Below, piece after piece: positions 46,242-54,896 of a stretch of DNA of 64,000 bases. The stretch's first letter is position 1; every line of letters begins with the position of its first letter. Below the pieces are notes generated by a model that worked only from the letters and a program-made list of their open reading frames with translations, was not told the origin of the DNA and made no database searches. The DNA is from an uncultured Treponema sp. GTDB lineage: Bacteria > Spirochaetota > Spirochaetia > Treponematales > Treponemataceae. Both the position numbers and the translations under genes were made by a program. Where the stretch lies: NCBI GenBank assembly GCA_900319625.1, contig ONPD01000001.1, positions 310,001 through 374,000 of the forward strand, given 5' to 3'.

Positions 46242-46786
46242 AGTTTATCCAGGAACATTTGTTGTGTTACTTCTGTTGTTGCAGGAGCAATATTAGAAGC
46301 AGTCTGAAGGCTTTTAAATACTTCATTATCAATATATTTAAGAGTCAGAGGCTTTTCAAGGCTCATTGTAATTTCATTGTTTTTCCAGGTAGCGGCCTGG
46401 GGTGTGATTGTATCTGGCTCACCGTATTTTTCTTTAAGTGTCGTAAAAACGCTGTAATAATCAATTCGCGAGCGGTTCATATTGATTGTTATTATGTAAA
46501 GCTGGTCATTTGAAAACTGAAACCAGCAGCGGGTCAGATAGTTTGAACCAAGGCCGCGGTCAGCATCTGTTTCAATAAGCATACGGTTTTCACCGGGAAG
46601 AAGGGAAACGTCCCGGTCTCCGTGATAACCAAAATCTGTATCTTTTAGTAATTCCTGTTTTGTATCTTCAAGATTCATTCCAAGGATTATGCTTTTATAG
46701 CCGTTTGGAAGAGGTTCTTTTGCAGAAAGAGAAGCAAATAAAAACGATAAGAATAAAAAGAGAAAAAATTTTCTTAATGCGCGCAT
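46238..46786 (-). CDS. Hypothetical exported protein
   Basis: 182 residues with a clear signal peptide (Lys/Arg start, then a Phe/Leu core ending S-L-S-A). The mature part has alternating beta and helical stretches, including YKSIILGMNLEDTKQELLKD, a pattern seen in small periplasmic proteins with a repeated helix-sheet motif, but I do not recognise a named family. It overlaps the DUF192 gene by 4 bp, so the two are co-expressed in the envelope. Confidence 0.7.
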   Translation of the reverse strand: MRALRKFFLFLFLSFLFASLSAKEPLPNGYKSIILGMNLEDTKQELLKDTDFGYHGDRDVSLLPGENRMLIETDADRGLGSNYLTRCWFQFSNDQLYIITINMNRSRIDYYSVFTTLKEKYGEPDTITPQAATWKNNEITMSLEKPLTLKYIDNEVFKSLQTASNIAPATTEVTQQMFLDKL

Positions 46787-46817
46787 ACTGATATTATCGG
46801 AGAATAAAAAAGTATGC

Positions 46818-47999
46818 TTAGTTCAAAATGTGCTTTCTTGCGTAGAAAGAAGCCTTATAAACTTCGGTAATATCTTTTATGAAGATTTTGCCTTCAATAA
46901 TCTTAAAGCGGTTATCGTTCATAAAGCTGTTTATTCCGATTGAAGTTCTTCTTTCATCGAGGCCACACATTGTTGCAAGGTCACTTACAGTGAAATCTGT
47001 CTGACGCTGTTTTGAGCCGAGTGTATTAAAATCAACGCGCTGTTTTTCAAGCTGAAGACAGAGGATATCAATCATTTTATCGATTGGTTCCTGGAGCTTT
47101 GCATTATCAAGCTGACGGTACATAGACCAGAGACGTTCGCCAAGAGTTGTGGTAAGGCGGGAAATCAGCTGGGGCTGTGTGCTTACCATTGTATTAAAGT
47201 TGTGACGGTTTACGACCATCAGGGTACATTCTGTTTTTGCGATTGCGCTGGCCGAACGAGGCTTATTTTCAAGAAGAGCCATTTCACCGAACATATCGCC
47301 TTTTCCAAGAACGGCTAAAACTACTTCGTTTCCGTTTACAACCTTTGTGATTGCAACGTGTCCTGACTGGATAATGAACATTTCTGCTCCAGGTGCTGAT
47401 TCAGAGAAAATCATTGCATCTTCAGGGTAGGTTCGGGTCATTTCCGGAGTCGGTTCAAAATAAACTGCGTGGGTCTTTGGTTTTAGCGCACGGAATTTAT
47501 TCTGAGCAGTAAGAAGATTCTGACTTGTTGGTTTTGTCTTTAAATACTGATAGTAGGCAAAAACAGCTATATTAAATCTTCTTGCTTTTTCGTAATACTG
47601 GGCTACATTGAAAATATGTTCGTAGTTGTCGTTTTCAACTTTATGGAGAGTGAGCTTTGTAAGCTGATCATTCATCTGTCTTGTTCGGTTGGCAAAGGTT
47701 TTGATGATTTTAAGAGCGACAGGAGTGTTGTTAACAATCAGATCTGCATACTGGCTTTTCTTTACAGCGATAACAAGAACATCAGTTTCTGCAATAATTG
47801 TTTCAATCTGAGGGCGGGTAGCAAAGCAGGAAACAACGCCTAAGAAGTCTCCTGGACCTAAATAAATTTTATTCTGGTTTGCTCCCTTCTGGCAGGAAAC
47901 GCGGCCCTGCTGAATGATGTAGAAATGGTCGGAATCATCCTTGCCTTCTACAATGAGATATGCGCCTGCCTGAAATCTATTTACCTGTAAATGCAGCAA
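46818..47999 (-). CDS. Crp/Fnr-like regulator with two cyclic-nucleotide-binding domains
   Basis: 393 residues. Two cNMP-binding beta-barrels (about 5-110 and 190-305) flank a helical middle. The second has a good phosphate-binding cassette (FGEMALLENKPRSASA); the first is degenerate at that place. A winged-helix-like end (FTVSDLATMCGLDERRTS) suggests DNA binding. The start is TTG at 47999, chosen because AGGAG lies 7 bases upstream. That site belongs to a repeat module also found at 54146-54173. The ligand may be cAMP or another nucleotide; not decided here. Confidence 0.8.
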   Translation of the reverse strand: MLHLQVNRFQAGAYLIVEGKDDSDHFYIIQQGRVSCQKGANQNKIYLGPGDFLGVVSCFATRPQIETIIAETDVLVIAVKKSQYADLIVNNTPVALKIIKTFANRTRQMNDQLTKLTLHKVENDNYEHIFNVAQYYEKARRFNIAVFAYYQYLKTKPTSQNLLTAQNKFRALKPKTHAVYFEPTPEMTRTYPEDAMIFSESAPGAEMFIIQSGHVAITKVVNGNEVVLAVLGKGDMFGEMALLENKPRSASAIAKTECTLMVVNRHNFNTMVSTQPQLISRLTTTLGERLWSMYRQLDNAKLQEPIDKMIDILCLQLEKQRVDFNTLGSKQRQTDFTVSDLATMCGLDERRTSIGINSFMNDNRFKIIEGKIFIKDITEVYKASFYARKHILN

Positions 48000-48006
48000 C
48001 TTTTTG

Positions 48007-48034
48007 CTCCTGTGTGGGCTGGCCGGTCAGAGCC
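48007..48034 (-). repeat. 5'-UTR repeat module GGCTCTGACCGGCC ... CACAGGAG (copy 1)
   Basis: On the minus strand GGCTCTGACCGGCC (48034-48021) is followed by CACAGGAG (48014-48007), which is the ribosome binding site of the cNMP regulator. The same pair of words in the same order precedes the UMP kinase-like gene at 54146-54173. Confidence 0.7.
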
Positions 48035-48116
48035 TCCCTTAACTTTCGTAAAAAAACTTTTAATACCTTTTTATTATAACCATATATCGGCTTATTTGCG
48101 AGTGTAAACTTAGGGT

Positions 48117-49109
48117 TTACAAAAAAATAATTTCAGCTTCCAGGTCAAAGCCGAACTTTTCTTTAACTTTTTCCTGGGCAAGCTGGACCAGCTGACGGAC
48201 GTCATTTGCCTTTGCGTGGTCAACGTTTATGATAAAGTTTCCGTGGAAAGGGGCAATCTGGGCTCCGCCGATTTTGGTACCTTTTAAGCCGCATTCGTCA
48301 ATCAGCTTGCCGCTTGGGGCACCAAAGTCGTGATTATTTTTGAAAACAGAGCCGGCACTAGGGAACTTGAAGTGGCCCTTATCAATGCGTTCAACTGTGT
48401 AATGGCGGCAGTCTTTTGCAATCTGCATTTTGGCATCGCCGTGTATGCGTTTTAAAAGAAAGGTTACTGTCGTGACAAAACGCCTGTTGTTCTGAAAAGG
48501 GGATTTTTTGTAATCCCAGTCAGCGGGATTGATGCGTTCGTGATGAAGGGGGATATCCTTGTCTGAGTAGTCCATCCAGGTGTAGTAATAGATGATGTCT
48601 GAAATTGATTTGTCGAAGCAGCGGGCGTTCATATAGGCGGCGCCTCCTACTGTGCCAGGCAGGCCTGCAAACTGCTCAGCGCCTGATAAATCATTTTTTG
48701 TGCAGAAGCTTACGAAGGCTGCCATTGGTGTGCCTGCAAAACAGGTTACAAGAAGGTCGTCCTTGCCAAGTTTCTGGGCTTCTTCTGGGGGAAAATCTTC
48801 AGGCAGGTCACCTTTTGGAAAGAGCATTACGTCGCTGAAGTTCTGGGAAGAAAGAATTACGCCCTTAAAGCCGTCATCCGGGAAAACGAGATTTGAGCCG
48901 CCGCCGGTAATGTAAAAAGGAAGATTGTCAGCAATGATGCGGCGGAGACAGAGCTGGAAGGAATAGTAATCCTCCGGGGCGACGTAAACGCTTGCCCTTC
49001 CGCCGATTTTAAAGGTTGATTTTGGCGCCAGGAGTTCATCCTGGGTGATTGTGCCTTTAAAATTATCGTGATTTTTTATGTATTCAACAAAGCCTGAGAA
49101 ATCTTTCAT
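48117..49109 (-). CDS. murB: UDP-N-acetylenolpyruvoylglucosamine reductase
   Basis: FAD enzyme that reduces enolpyruvyl-UDP-GlcNAc to UDP-MurNAc in peptidoglycan synthesis. 330 residues. FAD-binding TFKIGGRASVYVAP and YITGGGSNLVFPDDGF, and the catalytic Ser in FPSAGSVFKN, are present, with the C-terminal DECGLKGTKIGGAQIAPFHGN region (landmarks KIGGAQI and HGNF). A short insert between about 90 and 115 is Glu/Pro-rich. Divergent from cysS, with 82 bp between them. Confidence 0.95.
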   Translation of the reverse strand: MKDFSGFVEYIKNHDNFKGTITQDELLAPKSTFKIGGRASVYVAPEDYYSFQLCLRRIIADNLPFYITGGGSNLVFPDDGFKGVILSSQNFSDVMLFPKGDLPEDFPPEEAQKLGKDDLLVTCFAGTPMAAFVSFCTKNDLSGAEQFAGLPGTVGGAAYMNARCFDKSISDIIYYYTWMDYSDKDIPLHHERINPADWDYKKSPFQNNRRFVTTVTFLLKRIHGDAKMQIAKDCRHYTVERIDKGHFKFPSAGSVFKNNHDFGAPSGKLIDECGLKGTKIGGAQIAPFHGNFIINVDHAKANDVRQLVQLAQEKVKEKFGFDLEAEIIFL

Positions 49110-49141
49110 ATTTTGTAATTTTAATGAAAATTTTGATTTAA

Positions 49142-49170
49142 TTGAAGAGAGCCGGGATTTTAGGTATAAT
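49142..49170 (+). promoter_or_regulatory. Promoter of cysS
   Basis: TTGAAG (49142-49147), 17-bp spacer, TATAAT (49165-49170), 21 bp before the ATG. Confidence 0.7.
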
Positions 49171-49191
49171 GAACAGAACTAGAGGTAAAAA

Positions 49192-50751
49192 ATGAGTTTG
49201 AGATTGTATAACACTATGGGACGCAAGATGGAGGAATTCCATCCTATTACTGAAGGCCACGTTGGTTTTTATGGCTGCGGTCCAACAGTTTACAATTATG
49301 CGCATATTGGAAATCTTCGCGCTTACGTATTCCTGGACATTCTTGATAAGACTTTGACTTTGCTTGGATATGATATCAAGCACGTAATGAATATTACAGA
49401 CGTTGGACATTTGACCGGAGACGGCGATGACGGTGAAGACAAGATGAAAAAATCTGCTGAGGAACGTCATCAGTCGGTTCTGGAAGTTGCGCGTTTTTAT
49501 ACAGACGCTTTTATGAAGGATATCGACGCTTTGAATATCCGTCACCCGGACGTAATCTGTAAGGCAACAGAACATATCCCTGAAATGATTGAGCTGATTA
49601 AAAAGATTGAAGCAAACGGTCACACTTATATGGCCGGCGGAAACCTTTATTATGATATTTCTACTTACCCAGATTACGGAAAGCTTGCAAATCTTAATCT
49701 TGATGAACTTAAGGCTGGAGCTGGAAAACGTAAGGTTGTAGTTGTTGATGAAAACAAACGCAATCCAGGCGACTTTGTACTCTGGTTTACAAATTCTAAG
49801 TTTGAAGATCAGGCTATGACCTGGGACAGCCCTTGGGGTCGCGGATATCCTGGCTGGCATATTGAATGTTCTGCAATGAGCATGAAATATCTTGGTAAGC
49901 ACATTGATATTCACACAGGCGGAATTGACCACGTGCCTGTTCACCATACAAATGAAATTGCACAGAGTGAGGGAAGTTTTACTCCTGAAGAAGCAGCTCA
50001 GGGACCTTGGGTAAAATACTGGCTTCACAACGAATTTTTGATTCTTGAAGGCGGAAAGATGAGTAAGTCCAGCGGGCATTTTATTACCCTTCAGACTTCC
50101 CTTCCTGCAGAAAAGGGCTTCAGCCTTAAAGACAAGGGCTTTGAGCCTCTTGATTACCGCTTCTTCCTTTTGGGCGGCCACTACAGAAAGCAGCTGATTT
50201 TCTCTCTGGATGCCCTTGAATCGGCAAAAAACGGACGTGCGGCTTTGAATGCCCGCGTTGCAAAGCTGATTGCCCGTGCAAATGATGAAGAAAAACTTGG
50301 CCTTACAAAAGAAAACTTTGCAGAAGTTCTTGGCAAGATTAAATACGAAAGTGAAAACTTTGCTAAGTTCCGCGAAGGTCTGGAAAACGACCTGGCAACT
50401 CCGGTTGCAATGGCTGCAATTCAGAAGGAAGCTCAGGCTAAGGGCGGTGTAAAGGCATCTGACGCTTTGAGCTCAATTTTGAAGATGGATTCAGTTCTGA
50501 GTATTGATGTAATTAAGAATGCCTTTGATGTTCTTGAAAAGCAGCAGAAGATTAATTCTACTCCGGCTGCTGATGACCACGCAGGTGACCCTGAGGCAGA
50601 AGAGATAAACGCTCTGGTTGCTGAAAGAACCGCCGCTAAAAAGAATAAGGATTTTGCCCGCGCTGATGAGATTAGAAATCAGCTGAGCGCTAGAGGAATT
50701 ACTATCGTTGACGGGCCTTCAGGTGCGGTGTGGCATCGGGTAAGGTCGTAA
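49192..50751 (+). CDS. cysS: Cysteinyl-tRNA synthetase
   Basis: Class I synthetase that charges tRNA-Cys. 519 residues. The HIGH-type motif [11 protein letters not shown], the zinc ligands ([27 protein letters not shown]) and KMSKS are all present. The C-terminal part has a low-complexity Ala/Asp stretch before the usual helical domain. AGAGG precedes the ATG. A long inverted repeat (GGGTAAGGT at 50738-50746, ACCTTACCC at 50781-50789) spans the stop codon. Confidence 0.97.
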   Translation: MSLRLYNTMGRKMEEFHPITEGHVGFYGCGPTVYNYAHIGNLRAYVFLDILDKTLTLLGYDIKHVMNITDVGHLTGDGDDGEDKMKKSAEERHQSVLEVARFYTDAFMKDIDALNIRHPDVICKATEHIPEMIELIKKIEANGHTYMAGGNLYYDISTYPDYGKLANLNLDELKAGAGKRKVVVVDENKRNPGDFVLWFTNSKFEDQAMTWDSPWGRGYPGWHIECSAMSMKYLGKHIDIHTGGIDHVPVHHTNEIAQSEGSFTPEEAAQGPWVKYWLHNEFLILEGGKMSKSSGHFITLQTSLPAEKGFSLKDKGFEPLDYRFFLLGGHYRKQLIFSLDALESAKNGRAALNARVAKLIARANDEEKLGLTKENFAEVLGKIKYESENFAKFREGLENDLATPVAMAAIQKEAQAKGGVKASDALSSILKMDSVLSIDVIKNAFDVLEKQQKINSTPAADDHAGDPEAEEINALVAERTAAKKNKDFARADEIRNQLSARGITIVDGPSGAVWHRVRS

Positions 50752-51006
50752 GGGACTTTGAAAACTTCCGAATGCACCGTACCTTACCCGCAACTTCCAT
50801 AAGTGGAAGTTGCCAAGGGTTTGTACTTGATGCACAAGCGATGTGTAGCCCCGAAGTACCGGAACGAACGTAGTGAGTGCAGGTATGAGCGCTAGCGAAG
50901 GGCGAAACGTAGCGTCTCGGCGCGAAGCGACGAGTGTGCCCAAAATAATTAGTAACTTGGGACAGTGTTTGTGGTTTAATATAAGCAGCGGTCGATAAAT
51001 CGACCG
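50738..51006. other. Gene-free structured region between cysS and the ECF sigma gene
   Basis: No gene is seen from 50752 to 51097. Contents in order: the inverted repeat around the cysS stop; a CAACTTCCA/TGGAAGTTG stem-loop (50791-50812); a GC-rich stretch (about 50855-50940) made of short repeated units of the form GCG-x-AGCGA; a likely promoter TTGGGA (50957-50962) and TATAAG (50980-50985) with a 17-bp spacer; a perfect CGGTCGAT/ATCGACCG stem (50989-51006); then hairpin repeat C. Confidence 0.6.
50791..50812. repeat. Stem-loop CAACTTCCA-TAAG-TGGAAGTTG
   Basis: Perfect 9-bp arms. It is a covarying relative of the stem-loop at 23476-23495. Confidence 0.6.
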
Positions 51007-51020
51007 AGCCGTTTTCTTGA

Positions 51021-51063
51021 TAAAGCTAAAAATTAGTCCTCGACTAATTTTTTTAACGCTTTT
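51021..51063 (+). repeat. Hairpin repeat copy C (TAAAGC ... AACGCTTT)
   Basis: TAAAGCTAAAAA, then TTAGTC, a CTC loop and GACTAA, then TTTTTTTAACGCTTT. The outer arms match copies A and B; the inner stem differs but still pairs. It lies 35 bp before the sigma factor start. Confidence 0.75.
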
Positions 51064-51097
51064 TCGATTATCGGCATGTAACTATTAGGGGATTTCC

Positions 51098-51664
51098 GTG
51101 TTTTATAATGCAGTAGAAAGTCAGACAGATAATACTCCGCTTAATGCCGGAAATCCTGTGGATTTTAAAAAGATTTATGATGCTTCTATGATGATGCTTT
51201 TTAAAATCTGCTACCGGATTGTGAATGACGAGGAAGCGGCTGAGGATTTGGCTCATGATTCTTTAATCAAGGCTAATGAAAAGGCGATTGTTTTTCCTTC
51301 GATAAATGACGCAAAATACTGGCTCATCCGGGTTAGTAAAAATGCGGCATTGAACTACGTCAAACGCAAGGAGCGGGAACGTAAGGCTTACGAAAAGGCT
51401 TTGTATGAAGACCACCGTAAGGCTGATTCTGGTGAAACTGACCTTCTGAAAAAAGAGTCTGTAGATAAGGCAAGGGAGGCTTTGAAAAAGCTGCCGGAAC
51501 ATCTTCAGGAAGTTGTGATTCTGAAAGAGTACACTGAGTTGAACTACAAGGAAATTGGGCGTGTGCTTGGAATTACTGAAGGAAATGTAAAGGTAAGAAT
51601 TTTCAGGGCCAGGGAGCAGCTTATCAAATTAATAGGAGAGGAAAATGTCTTTTTGCCCGAGTAA
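51098..51664 (+). CDS. ECF-type RNA polymerase sigma factor
   Basis: 188 residues with region 2 (about 25-95, MMMLFKICYRIVNDEEAAEDL) and region 4 (about 125-180, LPEHLQEVVILKEYTELNYK, then GITEGNVKVRIFRAREQL). Regions 1 and 3 are missing, as in ECF factors. The GTG start has AGGGGA 5 bases upstream. It overlaps the anti-sigma gene by 20 bp. It probably reads its own promoter and controls the envelope protein two genes on; this is the usual logic but not shown. Confidence 0.92.
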   Translation: MFYNAVESQTDNTPLNAGNPVDFKKIYDASMMMLFKICYRIVNDEEAAEDLAHDSLIKANEKAIVFPSINDAKYWLIRVSKNAALNYVKRKERERKAYEKALYEDHRKADSGETDLLKKESVDKAREALKKLPEHLQEVVILKEYTELNYKEIGRVLGITEGNVKVRIFRAREQLIKLIGEENVFLPE

Positions 51665-52367
51665 AGATATTCATTCTGTTTATTTGGATAACGAACTGCC
51701 GGAAATTTATAAGGCAGAATACGAATCTCACATTGCTTTATGCCCTAAGTGTAAGGCGGAACTTGAAAGACTGCGCGGTCTTCGAGCGGTCTTAAAGGCT
51801 GATTCTGATGAAATTGCGCCTTCTGCTGATTTTTTGGATAAGTCATACGAGCGGCTCATGATTAAGATGAGCTATGCTAAAAATACAGGTAAAAAAGCCG
51901 AGTCAAAAATCAATTTCAGAAGCATTACTTATGCGGCAAGCGGTATTGCGGCTGCTGCAATTTTAGCAGTGGTGCTTCCTGTGCGGGCGGGAAAGGCTCC
52001 TGCGGCTGACGGCGCTCTTGCCTCTGCTCAGATTTCTGCTTTGGGACAGAATGCTTCTACGGCAACTTCCTTTACTCCAGCAGCCTCAAATGTCGCTTTG
52101 AATAGTGGAAACTCAATGGTAATTTCGGGTAATATAAATGAGTCGGATTTGTCACACGTTCACGGACAAAGAGGCTCTGGAGCTGAAATTCAGAACGTAA
52201 GCACGAATGCTAATCCTGGTAAAATCATGAAAGGTGTAGAGGTTCTTCGTCCGGACTTTAATGAATCCGAAACTATTTCAATTAAGATTACTTTGCCGGG
52301 CATGAATTCAGTTCCTGTAACTGCCGAAATCCAGCTGCCTGCCGAAGTAATGTCGGGTAGATTTTAG
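51645..52367 (+). CDS. Anti-sigma factor with zinc-finger motif and one membrane segment
   Basis: 240 residues. The N-terminus has the ZAS pattern, with DNELPEIYKAEYESHIALC holding His and the first Cys, followed by PKC. One membrane segment (about 88-108) separates it from a periplasmic part with a Ser/Ala/Asn-rich linker and a C-terminal beta domain. It should hold the sigma factor at the membrane until a signal. AGGAG lies inside the sigma gene; the stop shares bases with the next start. Confidence 0.82.
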   Translation: MSFCPSKDIHSVYLDNELPEIYKAEYESHIALCPKCKAELERLRGLRAVLKADSDEIAPSADFLDKSYERLMIKMSYAKNTGKKAESKINFRSITYAASGIAAAAILAVVLPVRAGKAPAADGALASAQISALGQNASTATSFTPAASNVALNSGNSMVISGNINESDLSHVHGQRGSGAEIQNVSTNANPGKIMKGVEVLRPDFNESETISIKITLPGMNSVPVTAEIQLPAEVMSGRF

Positions 52368-54076
52368 TGGATTCATCTGGAAAATTCAGTTATCTTTTTC
52401 GAAAATATCCCCTGCTCAGAGTGCTGGGCGGCGGCTTTTTTATTGGCCTTGTCATTTTTGTAATCTATTTTATCAGCTTTCAGAATAAATCAATTCCTGA
52501 AATTGAATCGATTGTGCCCCCTGTAGGCTCTCCGGGCGACGTAATTCTCATTAACGGAAAGAACTTCGGAAATAACCGCGATATGAACTATGTTGAAATT
52601 GCGGGAACCCGTCTTACAGCCAGCTCTTATATTTCCTGGACTGATACCTGCATTAAGCTGGTTCTTCCTGCCAACGTTAAGGACGGCCTTGTTTACGTGG
52701 GCATAAAGGATATCCGGTCAAATCCTTCGCTTTTTGCTAATGAAGTTGATATTCCTATTCCGGTTCCTTCGGTTCATCATATCAGCAAGCCTGTTATCAC
52801 AAATCTTTCTTCAGAGAAGGTTAATACCGGCGACATTCTTACTATTTACGGAAGCAACTTTGGGGAAGCAAGAAATCAGAGCCGGGTTCTTTTTACAATT
52901 GACTATAACCGCAAAATCCGCGATTCAAACGTAAAAAATCTTTCGTATTTTACGGAAAATATGATTGGCGCTAATGAGGATGAATTTGATTACATTATGT
53001 GGTCGAATACAGAGATTTCTGTGGTGATTCCGGACGGCGCTTATTCGGGTGTTGTGATTGTTGATACCGGGAAGCAGCGTTCAGACCCCCGCGAAATTAC
53101 TGTAAATGAAAATGCGGGCTCAAAATCTTATGTAAATAAAAAAATCTATCTGCTTTCTTATTCTGCGGATGTGGCCGACGTAAACTGCGACGGACTTTCT
53201 ACAATCACTCTGCGGGCTCCTATTCCTTATGAAACTGCTGCCCAGCCGAATGTAGAAACAACTGAAGTTGTGCCGGTGCCTTCGCTTATGAAATATCAGC
53301 ATGATATCATTCATCAGATTACAAAAAACAGGACAAGCACGGTTAAGAACGTTATGAATTACACCTTTGTTCTTCCGGTTTATGAAATCAATACTGCGGT
53401 GAATGCGGAAAAAATCGGTGCTTATTCAAAGATGACTTCAAGAACCCTTTACAGCTATGCGACTCAGGCTGATTCTCTTATTCCAAGCTCTGACGAAGCA
53501 ATTATTGCCCTTGAAAAGCAGATTACGGGGCGTGAAAAAAATCCTTACAAAAAGGCAAAGTTGATTTATGATTATATGATAAACAACTACACTCTTTTGA
53601 AGAAATTGAGAAAGGGTGGAGCTGATTCGCGGGACCTTGTCGCTAAAAAACGGGGTGATGCTTTTGATTATGCTGTGATTTATGCGGCCCTGCTTCGTGC
53701 AAGCGGAATTCCGTGCTTTATGGATGCCGGAATACTTATCGGACAGGATTTGACAACTCAGGCTCACTGGTGGAATGAATTTTATATTGAAAACTTCGGC
53801 TGGATTCCGGTTGATATTTCGCTGGGTGCGGGACTTGAATACAAGGCCTGGGGAGATTTTGAAGCGGCTCCAAGGGATTATTATTTTGGTAACATGGATT
53901 CGCATCATGTGCTTTTCAGCCGCGGTTTGAATGATTTGAAGCCGTTTAGTGTGGATAATAAAATTGTAAAACAGCCGAGAAGCTTTGCTTTGCAGTCTAT
54001 CTGGGAAGAAGCTTCCAGCAACGTAAATAAATACAGCTCTTACTGGAGTGTCCCAGTCGTTAAGGGTGTATATTAA
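52367..54076 (+). CDS. Membrane-anchored IPT/TIG and transglutaminase-like protein lacking the catalytic Cys
   Basis: 569 residues. One N-terminal membrane segment (about 20-42), two IPT/TIG immunoglobulin-like domains (about 50-135 and 140-245), an unknown beta region and a transglutaminase-like domain (about 365-500). The domain keeps the catalytic His and Asp (AHWWNEFY and WIPVDIS), but where active enzymes have Cys (G-x-C-x-x-Y-A) this one reads GDAFDYA, so Ala replaces Cys. It is likely a periplasmic binding protein rather than an enzyme. The GTG start overlaps the anti-sigma stop by 1 bp, so it is the third member of the sigma operon. Confidence 0.82.
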   Translation: MDSSGKFSYLFRKYPLLRVLGGGFFIGLVIFVIYFISFQNKSIPEIESIVPPVGSPGDVILINGKNFGNNRDMNYVEIAGTRLTASSYISWTDTCIKLVLPANVKDGLVYVGIKDIRSNPSLFANEVDIPIPVPSVHHISKPVITNLSSEKVNTGDILTIYGSNFGEARNQSRVLFTIDYNRKIRDSNVKNLSYFTENMIGANEDEFDYIMWSNTEISVVIPDGAYSGVVIVDTGKQRSDPREITVNENAGSKSYVNKKIYLLSYSADVADVNCDGLSTITLRAPIPYETAAQPNVETTEVVPVPSLMKYQHDIIHQITKNRTSTVKNVMNYTFVLPVYEINTAVNAEKIGAYSKMTSRTLYSYATQADSLIPSSDEAIIALEKQITGREKNPYKKAKLIYDYMINNYTLLKKLRKGGADSRDLVAKKRGDAFDYAVIYAALLRASGIPCFMDAGILIGQDLTTQAHWWNEFYIENFGWIPVDISLGAGLEYKAWGDFEAAPRDYYFGNMDSHHVLFSRGLNDLKPFSVDNKIVKQPRSFALQSIWEEASSNVNKYSSYWSVPVVKGVY

Positions 54077-54086
54077 AATAATAAGG

Positions 54087-54135
54087 TAAAGCTAAAAAAT
54101 TGCTGCATCGCAATTTTTCTTAACGCTTTGCTATA
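54087..54135 (+). repeat. Hairpin repeat copy B (TAAAGC ... AACGCTTTGCTATA)
   Basis: TAAAGCTAAAAAATTGC, a short loop, GCAATTTTT and TTAACGCTTTGCTATA. It forms a long hairpin, shares the 15-base end with copy A and the outer arms with copy C. Located between the transglutaminase-like gene and the UMP kinase-like gene. Confidence 0.75.
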
Positions 54136-54145
54136 GAACATAGGC

Positions 54146-54173
54146 GGCTCTGACCGGCCGCCTTCCACAGGAG
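54146..54173 (+). repeat. 5'-UTR repeat module GGCTCTGACCGGCC ... CACAGGAG (copy 2)
   Basis: Same module as at 48007-48034. CACAGGAG (54166-54173) is the ribosome binding site of the following gene. Confidence 0.7.
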
Positions 54174-54180
54174 TATAAAA

Positions 54181-54879
54181 ATGACAAAGATTTTAAGTGT
54201 TGGTGGTTCAATTATTGTTCCGGATAAGCCGGATACAGAGTTTTTGGGAAAATTTGTTGCTATGTGCACAAAGTGGCTTGATGAAGACAAGAGCCGCCGT
54301 CTGATTCTTGTTGCCGGAGGAGGAGCTCCTGCCCGCGTATATCAGAACGGCTACAAAGAAGTTTGCGAAAAAACTGGTGCTGACTTTGATGCAAATGCTG
54401 CTGACTGGATTGGAATTATGGCAACCCGTATTAATGCTCAGCTTTTGAAGGCAAGCTTTGGCTCATACTGCAAAAATGACGTTGTTTATAATCCTACTGA
54501 ACCTGATTTGAAGTTTGATGGTCAGGTGCTTGTTGCTTCCGGCTGGAAACCAGGCTTTTCTACTGATACTGATGCTGTTTATCTTGGTGAAAAATTTGAT
54601 GCAAAAACAATCGTAAATCTTTCTAATATCGAAAAGGTTTATACTGATGACCCTCGCAAAAATCCTGATGCTAAGCCGCTGGATACAATTTCCTGGGCAG
54701 ACTTCCGCAAGATGGTAGGTGATGAATGGACTCCTGGAAAGAACTGTCCTTTTGACCCGATTGCGTCAAAGAAGGCAAGTGAGCTGGGAATGAAAGTTAT
54801 CTGCGCAGGCGGAAAAAATATTGACAATATCAATGCCATTTTGAATGACAAAGAATATATTGGAACAACTATAGGATAA
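54181..54879 (+). CDS. pyrH: UMP kinase-like amino-acid-kinase family protein
   Basis: 232 residues of the amino acid kinase fold: SVGGSIIVPD at the N-terminus, LVAGGGAPARVYQ, then ASGWKPGFSTDTDAV and VYTDDPRKNPDAKPLDTIS. UMP kinase converts UMP to UDP. The shape, with GGS rather than the bacterial SGE start, is closer to the archaeal-type UMP kinases. The ribosome binding site lies in a repeat module (54166-54173). The symbol is given for function; the subtype is inferred. Confidence 0.82.
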   Translation: MTKILSVGGSIIVPDKPDTEFLGKFVAMCTKWLDEDKSRRLILVAGGGAPARVYQNGYKEVCEKTGADFDANAADWIGIMATRINAQLLKASFGSYCKNDVVYNPTEPDLKFDGQVLVASGWKPGFSTDTDAVYLGEKFDAKTIVNLSNIEKVYTDDPRKNPDAKPLDTISWADFRKMVGDEWTPGKNCPFDPIASKKASELGMKVICAGGKNIDNINAILNDKEYIGTTIG

Positions 54880-54896
54880 AAATCTACCTTACATAC

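Noticed and set aside
51021..54135. The sigma/anti-sigma/transglutaminase-like operon as a mobile unit bounded by direct repeats B and C.
   Set aside because: No integrase or target-site duplication is seen, the repeats also occur elsewhere (copy A), and the operon does not differ clearly in composition from its neighbours.
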